Origin: JAKPAM01 sp047601745
Lineage (GTDB): Bacteria > Pseudomonadota > Gammaproteobacteria > Burkholderiales > Burkholderiaceae_E
Length of the DNA stretch: 64,000 nt
Assembly: GCA_047601745.1 (NCBI GenBank)
Contig: JASGIS010000001.1
Span: 3,658,001-3,722,000, forward strand
Reading direction: 5' to 3'
The stretch's first letter is position 1; every line of letters begins with the position of its first letter. The translations under genes and the position numbers were made by a program. Shown in pieces: positions 52,760 to 61,461 of the stretch. Below the pieces are notes generated by a model. It saw only the letters and a program-made list of their open reading frames with translations. It made no database searches and had not been told where the DNA came from.

Positions 52760-54745
52760 TCAGGAGGCGCCGGCCGCCGACGCCGCGGCCGCCGGGCGCG
52801 GCGCGGTGCGGGTCACGCGGCGGCGGTAGCGCCGATCGGCGATCGCGATCAGTCCGCCGGCCGCCATCAGCAGGCAGCCGATCCAGATCCAGTTGACGAA
52901 GGGTTTGATCTGCAGCCGGATCGCCCACGCGCCGTCGTTCAGCGGCTCGCCCATCGACAGGTAGACGTCGCGAGTCAGGCCGCGGTCGATCGCCGCCTCG
53001 GTCATCGGCTGGCGGGTCGCGCGATAGACGCGTTTCTCCGGATGCAGCGTGACCAGCGGACGGCCGTCGCGGCTCAGCGCGAAATGTCCGCGGGCCGCGT
53101 CGTAGTTGGGACCGGCGACGCTCTCGAGCGAATCGAAGCGGATCGAATACGCGCCGAGCGCGACGGCGTCGCCCGGCGCGACGCGGGTCTCGAGCTCGAC
53201 CGAGTAGCTTTTGACCAGCGTGACGCCGACGACGAAGACGGCGATGCCCAGGTGCGCGACGTGCATGCCCCAGACGCTGGTCGGCACCAGCGCCGCGCGG
53301 CGCAGTCGCGGGCGGCCGTCGCCGTCGCGCAGCAGGTCGAGCACCGCGACGACGACGCTGCCGGCGATCCACACGCCCAGCAGCAGGCCCAGGCTGGTCA
53401 TCGTCTTGAAGCCGTCGATCGTGATCGGCAGCAGCACGGCCGTCAGCACGGCGACCAGCGCGGCCCAGCGCAGCCGGCGCATCAGCGGCGGCAGTTCGGC
53501 GCGCTGCCACCGGGCCAGCGGCGCGATGCCGACCAGGAACAGCGCCGGCGCGACCAGCGGGAAGAACACCGCGTCGAAGTACGGCGGCCCGACCGAGATC
53601 TTGCCGAGGTCCAGCGTATCGAGCACCAGCGGATACAGCGTGCCGAGCAGCACCGCGGCCATCGCGACGACCAGCAGCACGTTGTTGGCCAGCAGCAGCG
53701 ATTCGCGCGACACGATCGCGAAGCCCGGACCGATGCCGATGCGCTGCGCGCGCCACGCGAACAGCGTCAGCGAGCCGCCGATCACGAGGCCGAGGAAGGC
53801 CAGGATGAACACGCCGCGCGTCGGATCGGTCGCGAACGCGTGGACCGAGGTCAGCACGCCCGAGCGGACCAGGAACGTGCCCATCAGGCTGAGGCTGAAC
53901 GCCATCAGCGCCAGCAGCACGGTCCAGCTTCGGAACGCGCCGCGCTTTTCGGTGACCGCCAGCGAATGGATCAGCGCGGTGCCGACCAGCCACGGCATGA
54001 ACGAGGCGTTCTCGACCGGATCCCAGAACCACCAGCCGCCCCAGCCCAGCTCGTAGTAGGCCCAGAACGAGCCGAGCGCGATGCCGACGGTCAGGAACGC
54101 CCAGGCGGCCGTCGTCCACGGCCGCGCCCAGCGTGCCCAGGCGGCGTCGAAGCGGCCCTCGAGCAGGCCGGCGACCGCGAACGCGAACGCCACCGAGAAG
54201 CCGACGTAGCCCATGTACAGCAGCGGCGGATGGAACACCATGCCCGGGTCCTGCAGCAGCGGGTTCAGGTCGCGGCCGTCGGGCGGCGCCGGCAGCAGGC
54301 GCTCGAACGGATTGGACGTGAACAGCAGGAACAGCAGGAAGCCGACGCCGATCAGCGCCAGCACGCCGATCACTCGGGCCGCCAGCGTCGGCGCCAGCGA
54401 ACGGCTGAAGAACGCGACGGCCGCCGTCCAGCCGGACAGCATCAGCACCCACAGCAGCATCGAGCCTTCGTGCGAACCCCAGGTCGCGGCGATCCGGTAC
54501 GGCAGCGGCAGCGCCAGGTTCGAATTGCTGGCGACCAGCGCGATCGAGAAATCGTTGTGGACGAAGCCGGCGGCCAGGCACACGAACGCCAGCAGGATCA
54601 GCGCGAACACGCCGACGCTGGCGGGCCGCGCGATCGCGATCAGCACCGCGTCGCGCCGCCACGCGCCGACCAGCGACAGCACGCCGAGCGCCGCGGCCAT
54701 CACCAGCGCCAGCGCGAGGCTGAAGTGACCGAGTTCGGCCGTCAT
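52760..54745 (-). CDS. ccmF: Heme lyase subunit CcmF
   Basis: A 661-residue protein with some 14 helices. WGSHEGSMLLWVL and the tryptophan-rich WWFWDPVENASFMPW motif are both present, as is the long periplasmic loop before the last helix. It attaches heme to apocytochrome c with CcmH. Start ATG 54745 overlaps the ccmE stop by ATGA. Confidence 0.97.
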   Translation of the reverse strand: MTAELGHFSLALALVMAAALGVLSLVGAWRRDAVLIAIARPASVGVFALILLAFVCLAAGFVHNDFSIALVASNSNLALPLPYRIAATWGSHEGSMLLWVLMLSGWTAAVAFFSRSLAPTLAARVIGVLALIGVGFLLFLLFTSNPFERLLPAPPDGRDLNPLLQDPGMVFHPPLLYMGYVGFSVAFAFAVAGLLEGRFDAAWARWARPWTTAAWAFLTVGIALGSFWAYYELGWGGWWFWDPVENASFMPWLVGTALIHSLAVTEKRGAFRSWTVLLALMAFSLSLMGTFLVRSGVLTSVHAFATDPTRGVFILAFLGLVIGGSLTLFAWRAQRIGIGPGFAIVSRESLLLANNVLLVVAMAAVLLGTLYPLVLDTLDLGKISVGPPYFDAVFFPLVAPALFLVGIAPLARWQRAELPPLMRRLRWAALVAVLTAVLLPITIDGFKTMTSLGLLLGVWIAGSVVVAVLDLLRDGDGRPRLRRAALVPTSVWGMHVAHLGIAVFVVGVTLVKSYSVELETRVAPGDAVALGAYSIRFDSLESVAGPNYDAARGHFALSRDGRPLVTLHPEKRVYRATRQPMTEAAIDRGLTRDVYLSMGEPLNDGAWAIRLQIKPFVNWIWIGCLLMAAGGLIAIADRRYRRRVTRTAPRPAAAASAAGAS

Positions 54746-55212
54746 TCGGTCTTGCTCCGGGGCTGCGTTTCGTTGGCGGCGGCCTTGTTCTCGATCGCGC
54801 GCTTCATCGCTTCGGCGGCCTCGGGCGGCATGTAGTTCTCGTCGTGTTTGGCCAGCACCTCGGTCGCGCGGAAGCTGCCGTCGGCCTCGACGCGGCCCTG
54901 CGCGACGACGCCTTTGCCCTCCTTGAACAGGTCGGGCAGGATGCCGCGGTAGTGGACCAGCGTCGTGTGCGCGGTGTCGGTGACGCGGAAGCTGCCGCCG
55001 GCGCCGTCGGCGGCGCGCTGCAGGCTGCCCTGTTCGACCATGCCGCCGATGCGGAACGTGCGGTCGCGCGGCGCCTCGCCGCTGGCGATCTGCGTCGGCG
55101 TGAAGAAGAACACCAGGTTGCTCTGGAACGCGTTGAGCACGAGCGCGACGGAAACCGACAGCGTCGCCAGGCCGGCGGCGATCCAGATCAGGCGTTTGTG
55201 ACGGGGCTTCAT
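54742..55212 (-). CDS. ccmE: Heme chaperone CcmE
   Basis: A 156-residue protein: one N-terminal helix, then an OB-fold domain. The covalent heme ligand His123 is in LAKHDENYMPPE with Tyr127 (the HxxxY motif). It carries heme from CcmC to CcmF in the periplasm. ATG 55212 gives the expected KPRHKRLIWIAAG start; the longer frame to 55356 overlaps ccmD and is a shadow. Confidence 0.96.
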   Translation of the reverse strand: MKPRHKRLIWIAAGLATLSVSVALVLNAFQSNLVFFFTPTQIASGEAPRDRTFRIGGMVEQGSLQRAADGAGGSFRVTDTAHTTLVHYRGILPDLFKEGKGVVAQGRVEADGSFRATEVLAKHDENYMPPEAAEAMKRAIENKAAANETQPRSKTE

Positions 55213-55424
55213 GGCGAGGTGGTTCCGGGTTGGCGTGCCGGCAGGACGGTGCCCGGTTCGGGCAGGACGGCGGCGTCGTCCGACGGTTCGCGTTCGAGCG
55301 CCTGCTCGTCGAGCACCTTGCGCAGGCTGGCCGCGCGCAGCCGCCTGAGCGACCACAGCTCCCAGACGATGGCCAGCGCCAGCGCGCCGTACGAGCAGGC
55401 GATGTAGTACGCGTGCGGATTCAT
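55209..55424 (-). CDS. ccmD: Heme exporter protein CcmD
   Basis: A 71-residue protein with a single helix: MNPHAYYIACSYGALALAIVWELWSLRRLR, then a charged tail. The size, position between ccmC and ccmE, and helix pattern identify CcmD, which supports release of holo-CcmE. ATGA overlaps at both ends. Slightly longer than usual because of a Pro-rich tail. Confidence 0.93.
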   Translation of the reverse strand: MNPHAYYIACSYGALALAIVWELWSLRRLRAASLRKVLDEQALEREPSDDAAVLPEPGTVLPARQPGTTSP

Positions 55425-56185
55425 CGCAGACCCCGCATCGGCCGGCCGTCGGCGGTGCGCGCCTCGACCCAGGCGCGAGCCCAGCCGGTGTGCGCGTCGC
55501 GTTCGAGGATCAGGCTGCGCACGCGCGTCAGCACGACGGCGATCGTGTAGCACCAGGCGGCCAGCGCCATCAGCAGCATGCCGGCCAGCATCGTGTGCGC
55601 CATCTTGGGCGCGGCCGTCATCGAGATCGTCGCGCCCTGATGCAGCGTGTTCCACCAGATGACCGAGAAGTAGATGATCGGCACGTTGACCGCGCCGACC
55701 AGCGCCAGCACGGCGCCGGCGCGGTCGGCCCGGCGCGGGTCCTCGATCGCCGACGTCAGCGCCATGTAGCCGAGGTACAGGAAGAACAGGATCAGCGTCG
55801 ACGTCAGGCGCGCGTCCCAGACCCAGTAGGTCCCCCAGGTCGGCCGTCCCCAGAACGCGCCGGTCCACAGCGCGATCAGCGCGAACATCGCGCCGGTCGG
55901 CGCCAGCGCGCGCGCCATCAGCGCGGACAGCCGCGTGTTCCAGATCAGCGAGGCGGCCGACCAGCCGGCCATCACCAGGTAGACGAACATCGCCATCCAG
56001 GCCGCCGGCACGTGGATGAAGATGATCCGGTACGACTCGCCCTGCTGGAAATCGGTCGGCGCGATCAGGAAGCCGACGATCAGCCCGGCGGCCGCCAGCA
56101 CGGCCGCCGCCGCCGCGAACCACGGCACCAGGCGGCCGGCGAGCGGAAAGAAGGTGACCGGCGATGAATACTTGAACCAAGACAT
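55421..56185 (-). CDS. ccmC: Heme exporter protein CcmC
   Basis: A 254-residue, six-helix protein with the tryptophan-rich heme-handling motif WGTYWVWDARLTS. The flanking conserved histidines (HVPAAWMAMFVYL and WWNTLHQG) match known heme ligands of CcmC. It loads heme onto CcmE. There are 32 bp between it and ccmB. Confidence 0.96.
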   Translation of the reverse strand: MSWFKYSSPVTFFPLAGRLVPWFAAAAAVLAAAGLIVGFLIAPTDFQQGESYRIIFIHVPAAWMAMFVYLVMAGWSAASLIWNTRLSALMARALAPTGAMFALIALWTGAFWGRPTWGTYWVWDARLTSTLILFFLYLGYMALTSAIEDPRRADRAGAVLALVGAVNVPIIYFSVIWWNTLHQGATISMTAAPKMAHTMLAGMLLMALAAWCYTIAVVLTRVRSLILERDAHTGWARAWVEARTADGRPMRGLR

Positions 56186-56217
56186 GTGTTCTTCGTCGTT
56201 CTCGTGGCGACCCGACG

Positions 56218-56976
56218 CTATTCGTACGCGATTCTAACCGCCAGGGTCGCCGCCGACGGCCCGAGCACCAGCGCGCCGAGGCAGCCCGCGCCCAGCAGCG
56301 ACAGGTGAGCGGCGGCGCCCAGGCCGGCCTGCTGGCTGTCGATCGCGCTGCTGCCGAAGATCAGCACCGGGATCGCCAGCGGCAGGATCAGCAGCGCCAG
56401 CAGCGCGCTGCCGCCGCGGCTGCCCAGCGTCAGCGCCGACGTGATCGCCCCGAGCCAGCTCAGGATCGGCGACCCCAGCAGCAGCGTCAGCATCAGCAGG
56501 CCGATCGCGTCGGGCGGCAGCCCGAACTGCAGACCGATCAGCGGCGACAGCAGCACCACGGGCAGACAATGCGCGATCCAGTGCGCGAGCACCTTGCCCG
56601 TGATCAAGGCGGGCAAGGGCGCGCTGGCCAGCAGAAGCTGTTCGAGCGTGCCGTCGACGTGGTCGTGCGCGAACAGCCGCGGCAGGCCGAGCAGCAGCGA
56701 CAGCAGCGCTGCGATCCAGACGATGCCCGGGGCCAGCGTCCTGAGCAGCGCCGGGTCGGGATTGACCGACAGCGGAAACAGCGTCGCGACCAGCACGAAG
56801 AACACCAGCGCCAGCAGCGGGTCGGCGCGGTTGCGCAGCAGCACGCGCAGGTCGCGCCGGCAGCTCCAGCGCAGCGCGCCGAACACGCCGAGCAGCGGTT
56901 CGCCGTCGCGCGTCATGCCGTCGCTCGCCATGCGGTCGCCGGTCATCCGGTCGTTCGCCATCCGGTCGTCCGTCAT
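56218..56976 (-). CDS. ccmB: Heme exporter protein CcmB
   Basis: A 252-residue membrane subunit of the CcmABCDE ABC complex. Six helices and the family segments LLFNRADP-like RNRADPLLALVFFVLVATLFPL and FAHDHVDGTLEQLLLA. An oddity is the 25-residue N-terminal repeat (DRMANDRMTGDRMASDGM), encoded by a short tandem repeat that also supplies several alternative in-frame ATG codons. ATG 56976 overlaps the ccmA stop (ATGA). Confidence 0.93.
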   Translation of the reverse strand: MTDDRMANDRMTGDRMASDGMTRDGEPLLGVFGALRWSCRRDLRVLLRNRADPLLALVFFVLVATLFPLSVNPDPALLRTLAPGIVWIAALLSLLLGLPRLFAHDHVDGTLEQLLLASAPLPALITGKVLAHWIAHCLPVVLLSPLIGLQFGLPPDAIGLLMLTLLLGSPILSWLGAITSALTLGSRGGSALLALLILPLAIPVLIFGSSAIDSQQAGLGAAAHLSLLGAGCLGALVLGPSAATLAVRIAYE

Positions 56977-57638
56977 CCGCGCAGCTCGTGGCGCTGCGGC
57001 GGATGGCGCGCCGGCAGCGGCTGGTGGCTGGCGACCAGCGCGCAGCCGCCGCCCGCCAGGTGCGCATCGAGCAGGTCGGCAAGCAGCGCCAGTCCCTGCG
57101 CGTCCAGCGCGTTGGCCGGTTCGTCGAGCAGCCACAGCGGCCGGGGGCCGCACAGCAGCCGCGCGAGGTTCAGCCGGCGCACCTGGCCGGCCGACAGCCG
57201 CGCGCCGGCCACGTGGCGGACTCGCGCGAGCCCGACCCGTTCGAGCGCGCCGGCCAGCGTCGACGCGTCGGGCGGGCGGCCGTGATCGAGCGCCGCCTGC
57301 GTCGCCAGGTTTTCGAGCGCGCTGAATTCGGGCTTGATCGCGCCGGCATGGCCTTCGTAGTAGAACACGCGCCGCCAGCCGGCATCGCGCAGCCGCTGCG
57401 GCCGGTCCCGCCACAGCACCATGCCGTCGAGTGGACGGACGAGGCCCGCGATCGCCCGCATCAGCGTCGTCTTGCCGCTGCCGTTGCGGCCGGTCAGCAT
57501 CGTCCACCGGCCGGCCGGAACGCCGAACGACTGGCCGCCGAACAGCGGCCGGGCGCCGGCCGCGCAGCTCAGTGCCTGCACGGTCAGGCCGTCGGCGGGC
57601 GCGCGGGTATCGGAGTTCGCGTCCGGCGCGTCCGTCAT
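56973..57638 (-). CDS. ccmA: Heme exporter ATP-binding protein CcmA
   Basis: A 221-residue ABC ATPase: Walker A GRNGSGKTTL, signature LSAGQVRRLNLARLL, Walker B PLWLLDEPANALD and the switch His in VASHQP. It powers release of heme-loaded CcmE together with CcmB. Start ATG 57638 overlaps the ccmI stop. Confidence 0.95.
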   Translation of the reverse strand: MTDAPDANSDTRAPADGLTVQALSCAAGARPLFGGQSFGVPAGRWTMLTGRNGSGKTTLMRAIAGLVRPLDGMVLWRDRPQRLRDAGWRRVFYYEGHAGAIKPEFSALENLATQAALDHGRPPDASTLAGALERVGLARVRHVAGARLSAGQVRRLNLARLLCGPRPLWLLDEPANALDAQGLALLADLLDAHLAGGGCALVASHQPLPARHPPQRHELRG

Positions 57639-59023
57639 GGCACGACCTGCTCGATGCGGATGTCGACGGGGCGGCCGCCCGGCGCGACCGGGCCGCTGCT
57701 GCCAATCAGGTCGCCGGCCTGGCGCATCGCCGTGCCCTGGCGGCTGATCCGCGCCTCGACGATCACCTGTGCGGCCTGCGAGATCCGGCGTTCGGGCGTC
57801 ATCGCCTGCGCGTCGGTCAGCGCGTAGTCGACCGGCCAGTCGGTCACCGGCAGGCGCAGCGCCGCCAGCGGCATCCGCGGGCCGTCGACCAGGCGGGCCG
57901 ACACGAACAGCGTCGCGCCCGGCGGTACCTGCGCGCGCAGCGAATCGGCGATCGTGATCCGGCCGGCGACGCCGGCCGATGCGGCGGCGGCCGGCGCCGG
58001 CACCGGTGCCGGCGCGCCGGCGGTCTGGCCGGCGGAGGCCTGTCCGGTCGAAGCCTCTGCGGTCGAGGCCCGTCCGGTCGAAGCCTGTCCGGTCGCAGCC
58101 TGTCCTGTCGCAGCCTGTCCGGCAGCGGGCCCTTGTCCGGCGGGTCCCTGTCCGGCGGGTCCCTGTCCGGCGGGGCCGATCTCGCCGGCGATCCGCTGCG
58201 CGACGGCCTCGATCTGCTGCGCCTGCTCCGATCGCGGGTCCATGCCGGCCAGCAGCCGGCGCAGATACGTCAAAGCCTGTTCGCGGCGTCCGAGCCGGTA
58301 TTGCGCGGCGCCCATCAGCGCGAGCGCCTTCGGTTCGTCGGGCGACAACTGCAGCGCCTGTTCGAGCAGTTGCTCGGGCTGGCCGCGGAAATCGCCGTCG
58401 CGCGATGCGGCGACGGCCTCGGCGAACTCGGCCAGCAGGCGGGCGTCCTGCGGCTGCAGCCGGGTCGCCTCGGCGAACGCCTGCATCGAGCCGGGCAGGT
58501 CGCCGCGGATGCGGCGCGCGCGGGCGAGCATCGTCCAGGCCTGCGCGTCGTCGGGCTGCTCGCGCACCCGCCGCTGCAAGGCTTCGAGCGCCTGGGCGAT
58601 CTCGGCTTCGGTCGCCTGGCCGCGCGCGGCCTGCGGATCGATGCCGATCAGTCCCGGCGAGCCCAGGTGCAGGTACAACAGCACGGCCAGCGCCGGCACG
58701 GCGACGACCAGCGTCGCGGCGAGCGCGCGGTGACCGGAGCGGGCGCGGACCGGCTGGCCGGCGGACGGGGAGGCCGGCGCCGACGGATCGGGCAGGAAGA
58801 CACGGACCTCGCCGGCCAGCTCGTCGATCGCTGCCCGGGCCTCGTCTTCGCGCAGGCGCCCGGCCGAGCGCTCGCGTTCGATCTCGCGGCGGCGGTCGCG
58901 ATAGACGGCCAGCCGCGCTTCGCGCTCGTCGTCGACGGCGGCGGGGCGGCGAAACATCGGCAGCAGCAGGGCAGCGAGGCCGGCGACGATCAGCGTGGAA
59001 ACGAGCAGCCAGAAAACGGTCAT
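57635..59023 (-). CDS. ccmI: Cytochrome c maturation protein CcmI
   Basis: A 462-residue protein. Two N-terminal helices (VFWLLVSTLIVAGLAALLLPMF and ALAATLVVAVPALAVLLYLH) flank a cytoplasmic loop. TPR repeats follow (LEALQRRVREQPDDAQAWTML, then ARAYRxxG-type units). The C-terminal domain is beta-rich. It is the apocytochrome c chaperone of System I. Between TPR and C-domain is a low-complexity stretch (GPAGQ and ATGQ repeats). ATG 59023 gives the standard TVFWLL start. It heads the operon here rather than ending it. Confidence 0.93.
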   Translation of the reverse strand: MTVFWLLVSTLIVAGLAALLLPMFRRPAAVDDEREARLAVYRDRRREIERERSAGRLREDEARAAIDELAGEVRVFLPDPSAPASPSAGQPVRARSGHRALAATLVVAVPALAVLLYLHLGSPGLIGIDPQAARGQATEAEIAQALEALQRRVREQPDDAQAWTMLARARRIRGDLPGSMQAFAEATRLQPQDARLLAEFAEAVAASRDGDFRGQPEQLLEQALQLSPDEPKALALMGAAQYRLGRREQALTYLRRLLAGMDPRSEQAQQIEAVAQRIAGEIGPAGQGPAGQGPAGQGPAAGQAATGQAATGQASTGRASTAEASTGQASAGQTAGAPAPVPAPAAAASAGVAGRITIADSLRAQVPPGATLFVSARLVDGPRMPLAALRLPVTDWPVDYALTDAQAMTPERRISQAAQVIVEARISRQGTAMRQAGDLIGSSGPVAPGGRPVDIRIEQVVP

Positions 59024-59196
59024 GCGGCCTTGCCAGGGGGGTCGGGGCAGCAGCGGGCATTCATCGGACGAATCGGGCCAGCGACTCGAGAACGGCTGCC
59101 AACGGCTTGTTTTTATTGGAATTGTCGCACATCGGCCGGGCCCGGGCTTGACCACGGTCAGTCACCCGGAATCAGGGGTGCGGACGAGCGGGCGTT

Positions 59197-59210
59197 TTGA
59201 TCCATGTCAT
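59197..59210. promoter_or_regulatory. Possible FNR/Anr-type site between ccmI and the metallopeptidase gene
   Basis: TTGAT-CCAT-GTCAT resembles the FNR/Dnr dyad TTGAT-N4-(A/G)TCAA, with the last base wrong. It lies in the 215-bp divergent gap. Spacing to the metallopeptidase ATG (29 nt) is too short for classical activation of that gene, so a role, if any, could be at ccmI. Confidence 0.25.
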
Positions 59211-59238
59211 AGTGACGGATCGCGGAGGTTGTTCATCG

Positions 59239-60444
59239 ATGCCGAACTCGTCGGTCCTGCCCGGCTTGCAATCGCCGTCGTCCCGCGCGCCCGGCGACGA
59301 GGCGCGGATGGGCGACGGCTGGGGGTCGCGCCGCGCCTATCGCTGCCAATGCGGCCGCCCGGTCTTCTTCCAGAACAGCATCTGCCTGGCCTGCGGCACG
59401 CCGCTCGGCTACGAGCCGCACCGGGCCAGCGTCGTGTCGCTGTCGCCGGGGCCCGAACCCGGTAGCTGGCGGCTGTTCGGCGATACGTCCGAGGACGGGC
59501 CCGTCTATCAGAACTGCGGCAACCTCGACACGCCCGCCGGCTGCAACTGGCTGGTCAAGCGCGAGGCGGTGATCGGCGGTTCTTGGCACGGGGCGCGGCC
59601 GCTGTGCGTCGCCTGCCGGCTCAACCGGACGATTCCGAACCTGGCCGACGCGCGCAACCGCGAACTGTGGCGCAAGACCGAGGCCGCCAAGCGGCGCATG
59701 GTGTCGCAACTGCTGGGCCTGGGTCTGCAGGTGCGTTCGCGGATCGGCGAGGATCCGCAGCGGGGCCTGGCGTTCGACTTCCTGCGGCCCGAACCGGGCG
59801 GTCCGCGGATCGTGACCGGCCATCGCGACGGGCTGATCACGCTCGACGTCGAGGAGGCCGACGACGTCAAGCGCGAGGCGATCCGCGCCGAGATGCGCGA
59901 ACCTTATCGCACGCTGCTCGGCCATCTGCGGCACGAGGTCGGCCATTACTACTGGGACCGGCTGGTCGCGCAGTCGTCATGGCTCGGGCCGTTCCGGCAG
60001 TTGTTCGGCGACGAGCGCCAGGACTACGAAGGCAGCCTGCAGCGCCACTACGCGCAGGGGCCGGCCGCCGACTGGTCGCTGCACCACGTCAGCGCGTACG
60101 CCAGCGCGCATCCGTGGGAGGACTGGGCCGAGACCTGGGCCCATTACCTGCACATCGTCGACACGCTGGAGACGGCGCTCGGCTTCGGCATCGACCCGAT
60201 CGAGGTCCAGCTCGACTACGAGGCGTTCAAGGCCGACGCGCTGTACCGGCCCGACGATCCGGACGCGCGGCGCTTCCTGGCGCTGGTCAACGGTTGGAGC
60301 GAACTGGCCGGCGTGCTCAACGAGCTGTCGCGCAGCATGGGCCTGCAGGACTTCTATCCGTTCGTGCTGTCGCGCGAGGTGGTCGGCAAGCTGCAGTTCG
60401 TGCACCTGGTGGTCCGGGCCGCGGCGCTCGGAGAGATCGCGTGA
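59239..60444 (+). CDS. Zinc-binding metallopeptidase family protein (DUF2248-like)
   Basis: A 401-residue protein. The N-terminal region has several Cys pairs (CQCGRP, CLACG, CVAC), consistent with zinc ribbons. The catalytic part has HEVGHYYWD (HExxH zinc site) and a downstream WEDWAETWAHYLHI, where the Glu is a likely third ligand. Proteins with this architecture are annotated as putative zinc peptidases of unknown substrate. ATG 59239 has a GGAGG ribosome site 10 nt upstream. The stop overlaps the fdhD GTG. Confidence 0.83.
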   Translation: MPNSSVLPGLQSPSSRAPGDEARMGDGWGSRRAYRCQCGRPVFFQNSICLACGTPLGYEPHRASVVSLSPGPEPGSWRLFGDTSEDGPVYQNCGNLDTPAGCNWLVKREAVIGGSWHGARPLCVACRLNRTIPNLADARNRELWRKTEAAKRRMVSQLLGLGLQVRSRIGEDPQRGLAFDFLRPEPGGPRIVTGHRDGLITLDVEEADDVKREAIRAEMREPYRTLLGHLRHEVGHYYWDRLVAQSSWLGPFRQLFGDERQDYEGSLQRHYAQGPAADWSLHHVSAYASAHPWEDWAETWAHYLHIVDTLETALGFGIDPIEVQLDYEAFKADALYRPDDPDARRFLALVNGWSELAGVLNELSRSMGLQDFYPFVLSREVVGKLQFVHLVVRAAALGEIA

Positions 60445-61340
60445 GCCTGCGGGACGAGCCCGAGCCGGCGTTGCCGGCCGCGGTCGTGCAGGTCGACGTG
60501 CGGCGTCATGCGCGCGCCGGCGGCGCGCCGTCGGGGCACGCGGCCGGCGGCAGCGAACCCGATGCGGTCGCCGAGGAAGTGCCGGTGGCGTTCGAGTACA
60601 ACGGCGTTTCGCACGCGGTGATGCTGGCGTCGCCGCTGGACCTGGAGGACTTCGCGGTCGGCTTCTCGCTGACCGAGGGGATCATCGAGCGGCCGGACCA
60701 GATCTACGACGTCGAAACCGTCGTCGACCCGCAGGGTCTGCGGCTGCGGATCGATCTGGCCGGCGAATGCTTCGCCGCGCTGAAGGCGCGCCGCCGCACG
60801 TTGGCCGGCCGCACCGGCTGCGGCCTGTGCGGCGCCGAGAATCTCGCGCAGGCGATGCGCCCGCTGCCGTCGCTGGCGGCCGACGATTTCGCGCTGCCGG
60901 CCGCGGTGCTGCACGCGGCCTTCGACGCGCTGCGCGAACGCCAGCCGCTGCAGCAGGCGACCGGCGCCACGCACGCGGCCGGGTGGGTCGACGCGAGCGG
61001 CCGGCTGACGCTGGTACGCGAGGACGTCGGCCGCCACAACGCGCTCGACAAGGTGCTGGGCGCGTTGGCGCGTGGTGGCAGTGGCAGTGGCGGGGCCCGG
61101 GGCGGAACCAGGGGCGGGACCAGGGACGGGACCGGGACCAGGGGCGCGGCGATCGTCACCAGCCGGGCCAGCGTCGAGATGGTGCAGAAGGCGGCGATGC
61201 TGGGAGTGCCGATCCTGGCGACGATCTCGGGTCCGACGGCGCTGGCGATCCGCACTGCGCAGGAATGCGGGCTGACGCTGGCCGCGTATTTTCGCGATCG
61301 CGGCCACGTGCGCTATGCGCACGGCGGGCGGCTGGACTAG
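60441..61340 (+). CDS. fdhD: Formate dehydrogenase sulfurtransferase FdhD
   Basis: A 299-residue FdhD: VAFEYNGVSHAVMLASPLDLEDFAVGFSLTEGII, the sulfur-relay motif TGCGLCG with the two conserved cysteines, and REDVGRHNALDKVLG. It passes sulfur from IscS to the molybdenum cofactor of formate dehydrogenase. No formate dehydrogenase genes are in the window. A Gly/Thr-rich insert (GGTRGGTRDGTGTRG) sits before IVTSRASVEMVQKAA. The start is GTG within GTGA of the peptidase stop. Confidence 0.93.
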   Translation: MSLRDEPEPALPAAVVQVDVRRHARAGGAPSGHAAGGSEPDAVAEEVPVAFEYNGVSHAVMLASPLDLEDFAVGFSLTEGIIERPDQIYDVETVVDPQGLRLRIDLAGECFAALKARRRTLAGRTGCGLCGAENLAQAMRPLPSLAADDFALPAAVLHAAFDALRERQPLQQATGATHAAGWVDASGRLTLVREDVGRHNALDKVLGALARGGSGSGGARGGTRGGTRDGTGTRGAAIVTSRASVEMVQKAAMLGVPILATISGPTALAIRTAQECGLTLAAYFRDRGHVRYAHGGRLD

Positions 61341-61461
61341 AGCGTGCTCACCTGAGGATCGAACTCGCGCCGAGGGGGCTCTGGCCAGGCGTCGGCGAAG
61401 CGGCGCACCCGGGGTAGGTAACGAGTCCGCAACGACGCCCCGGCCGTCGGCGCCCCTCGAC

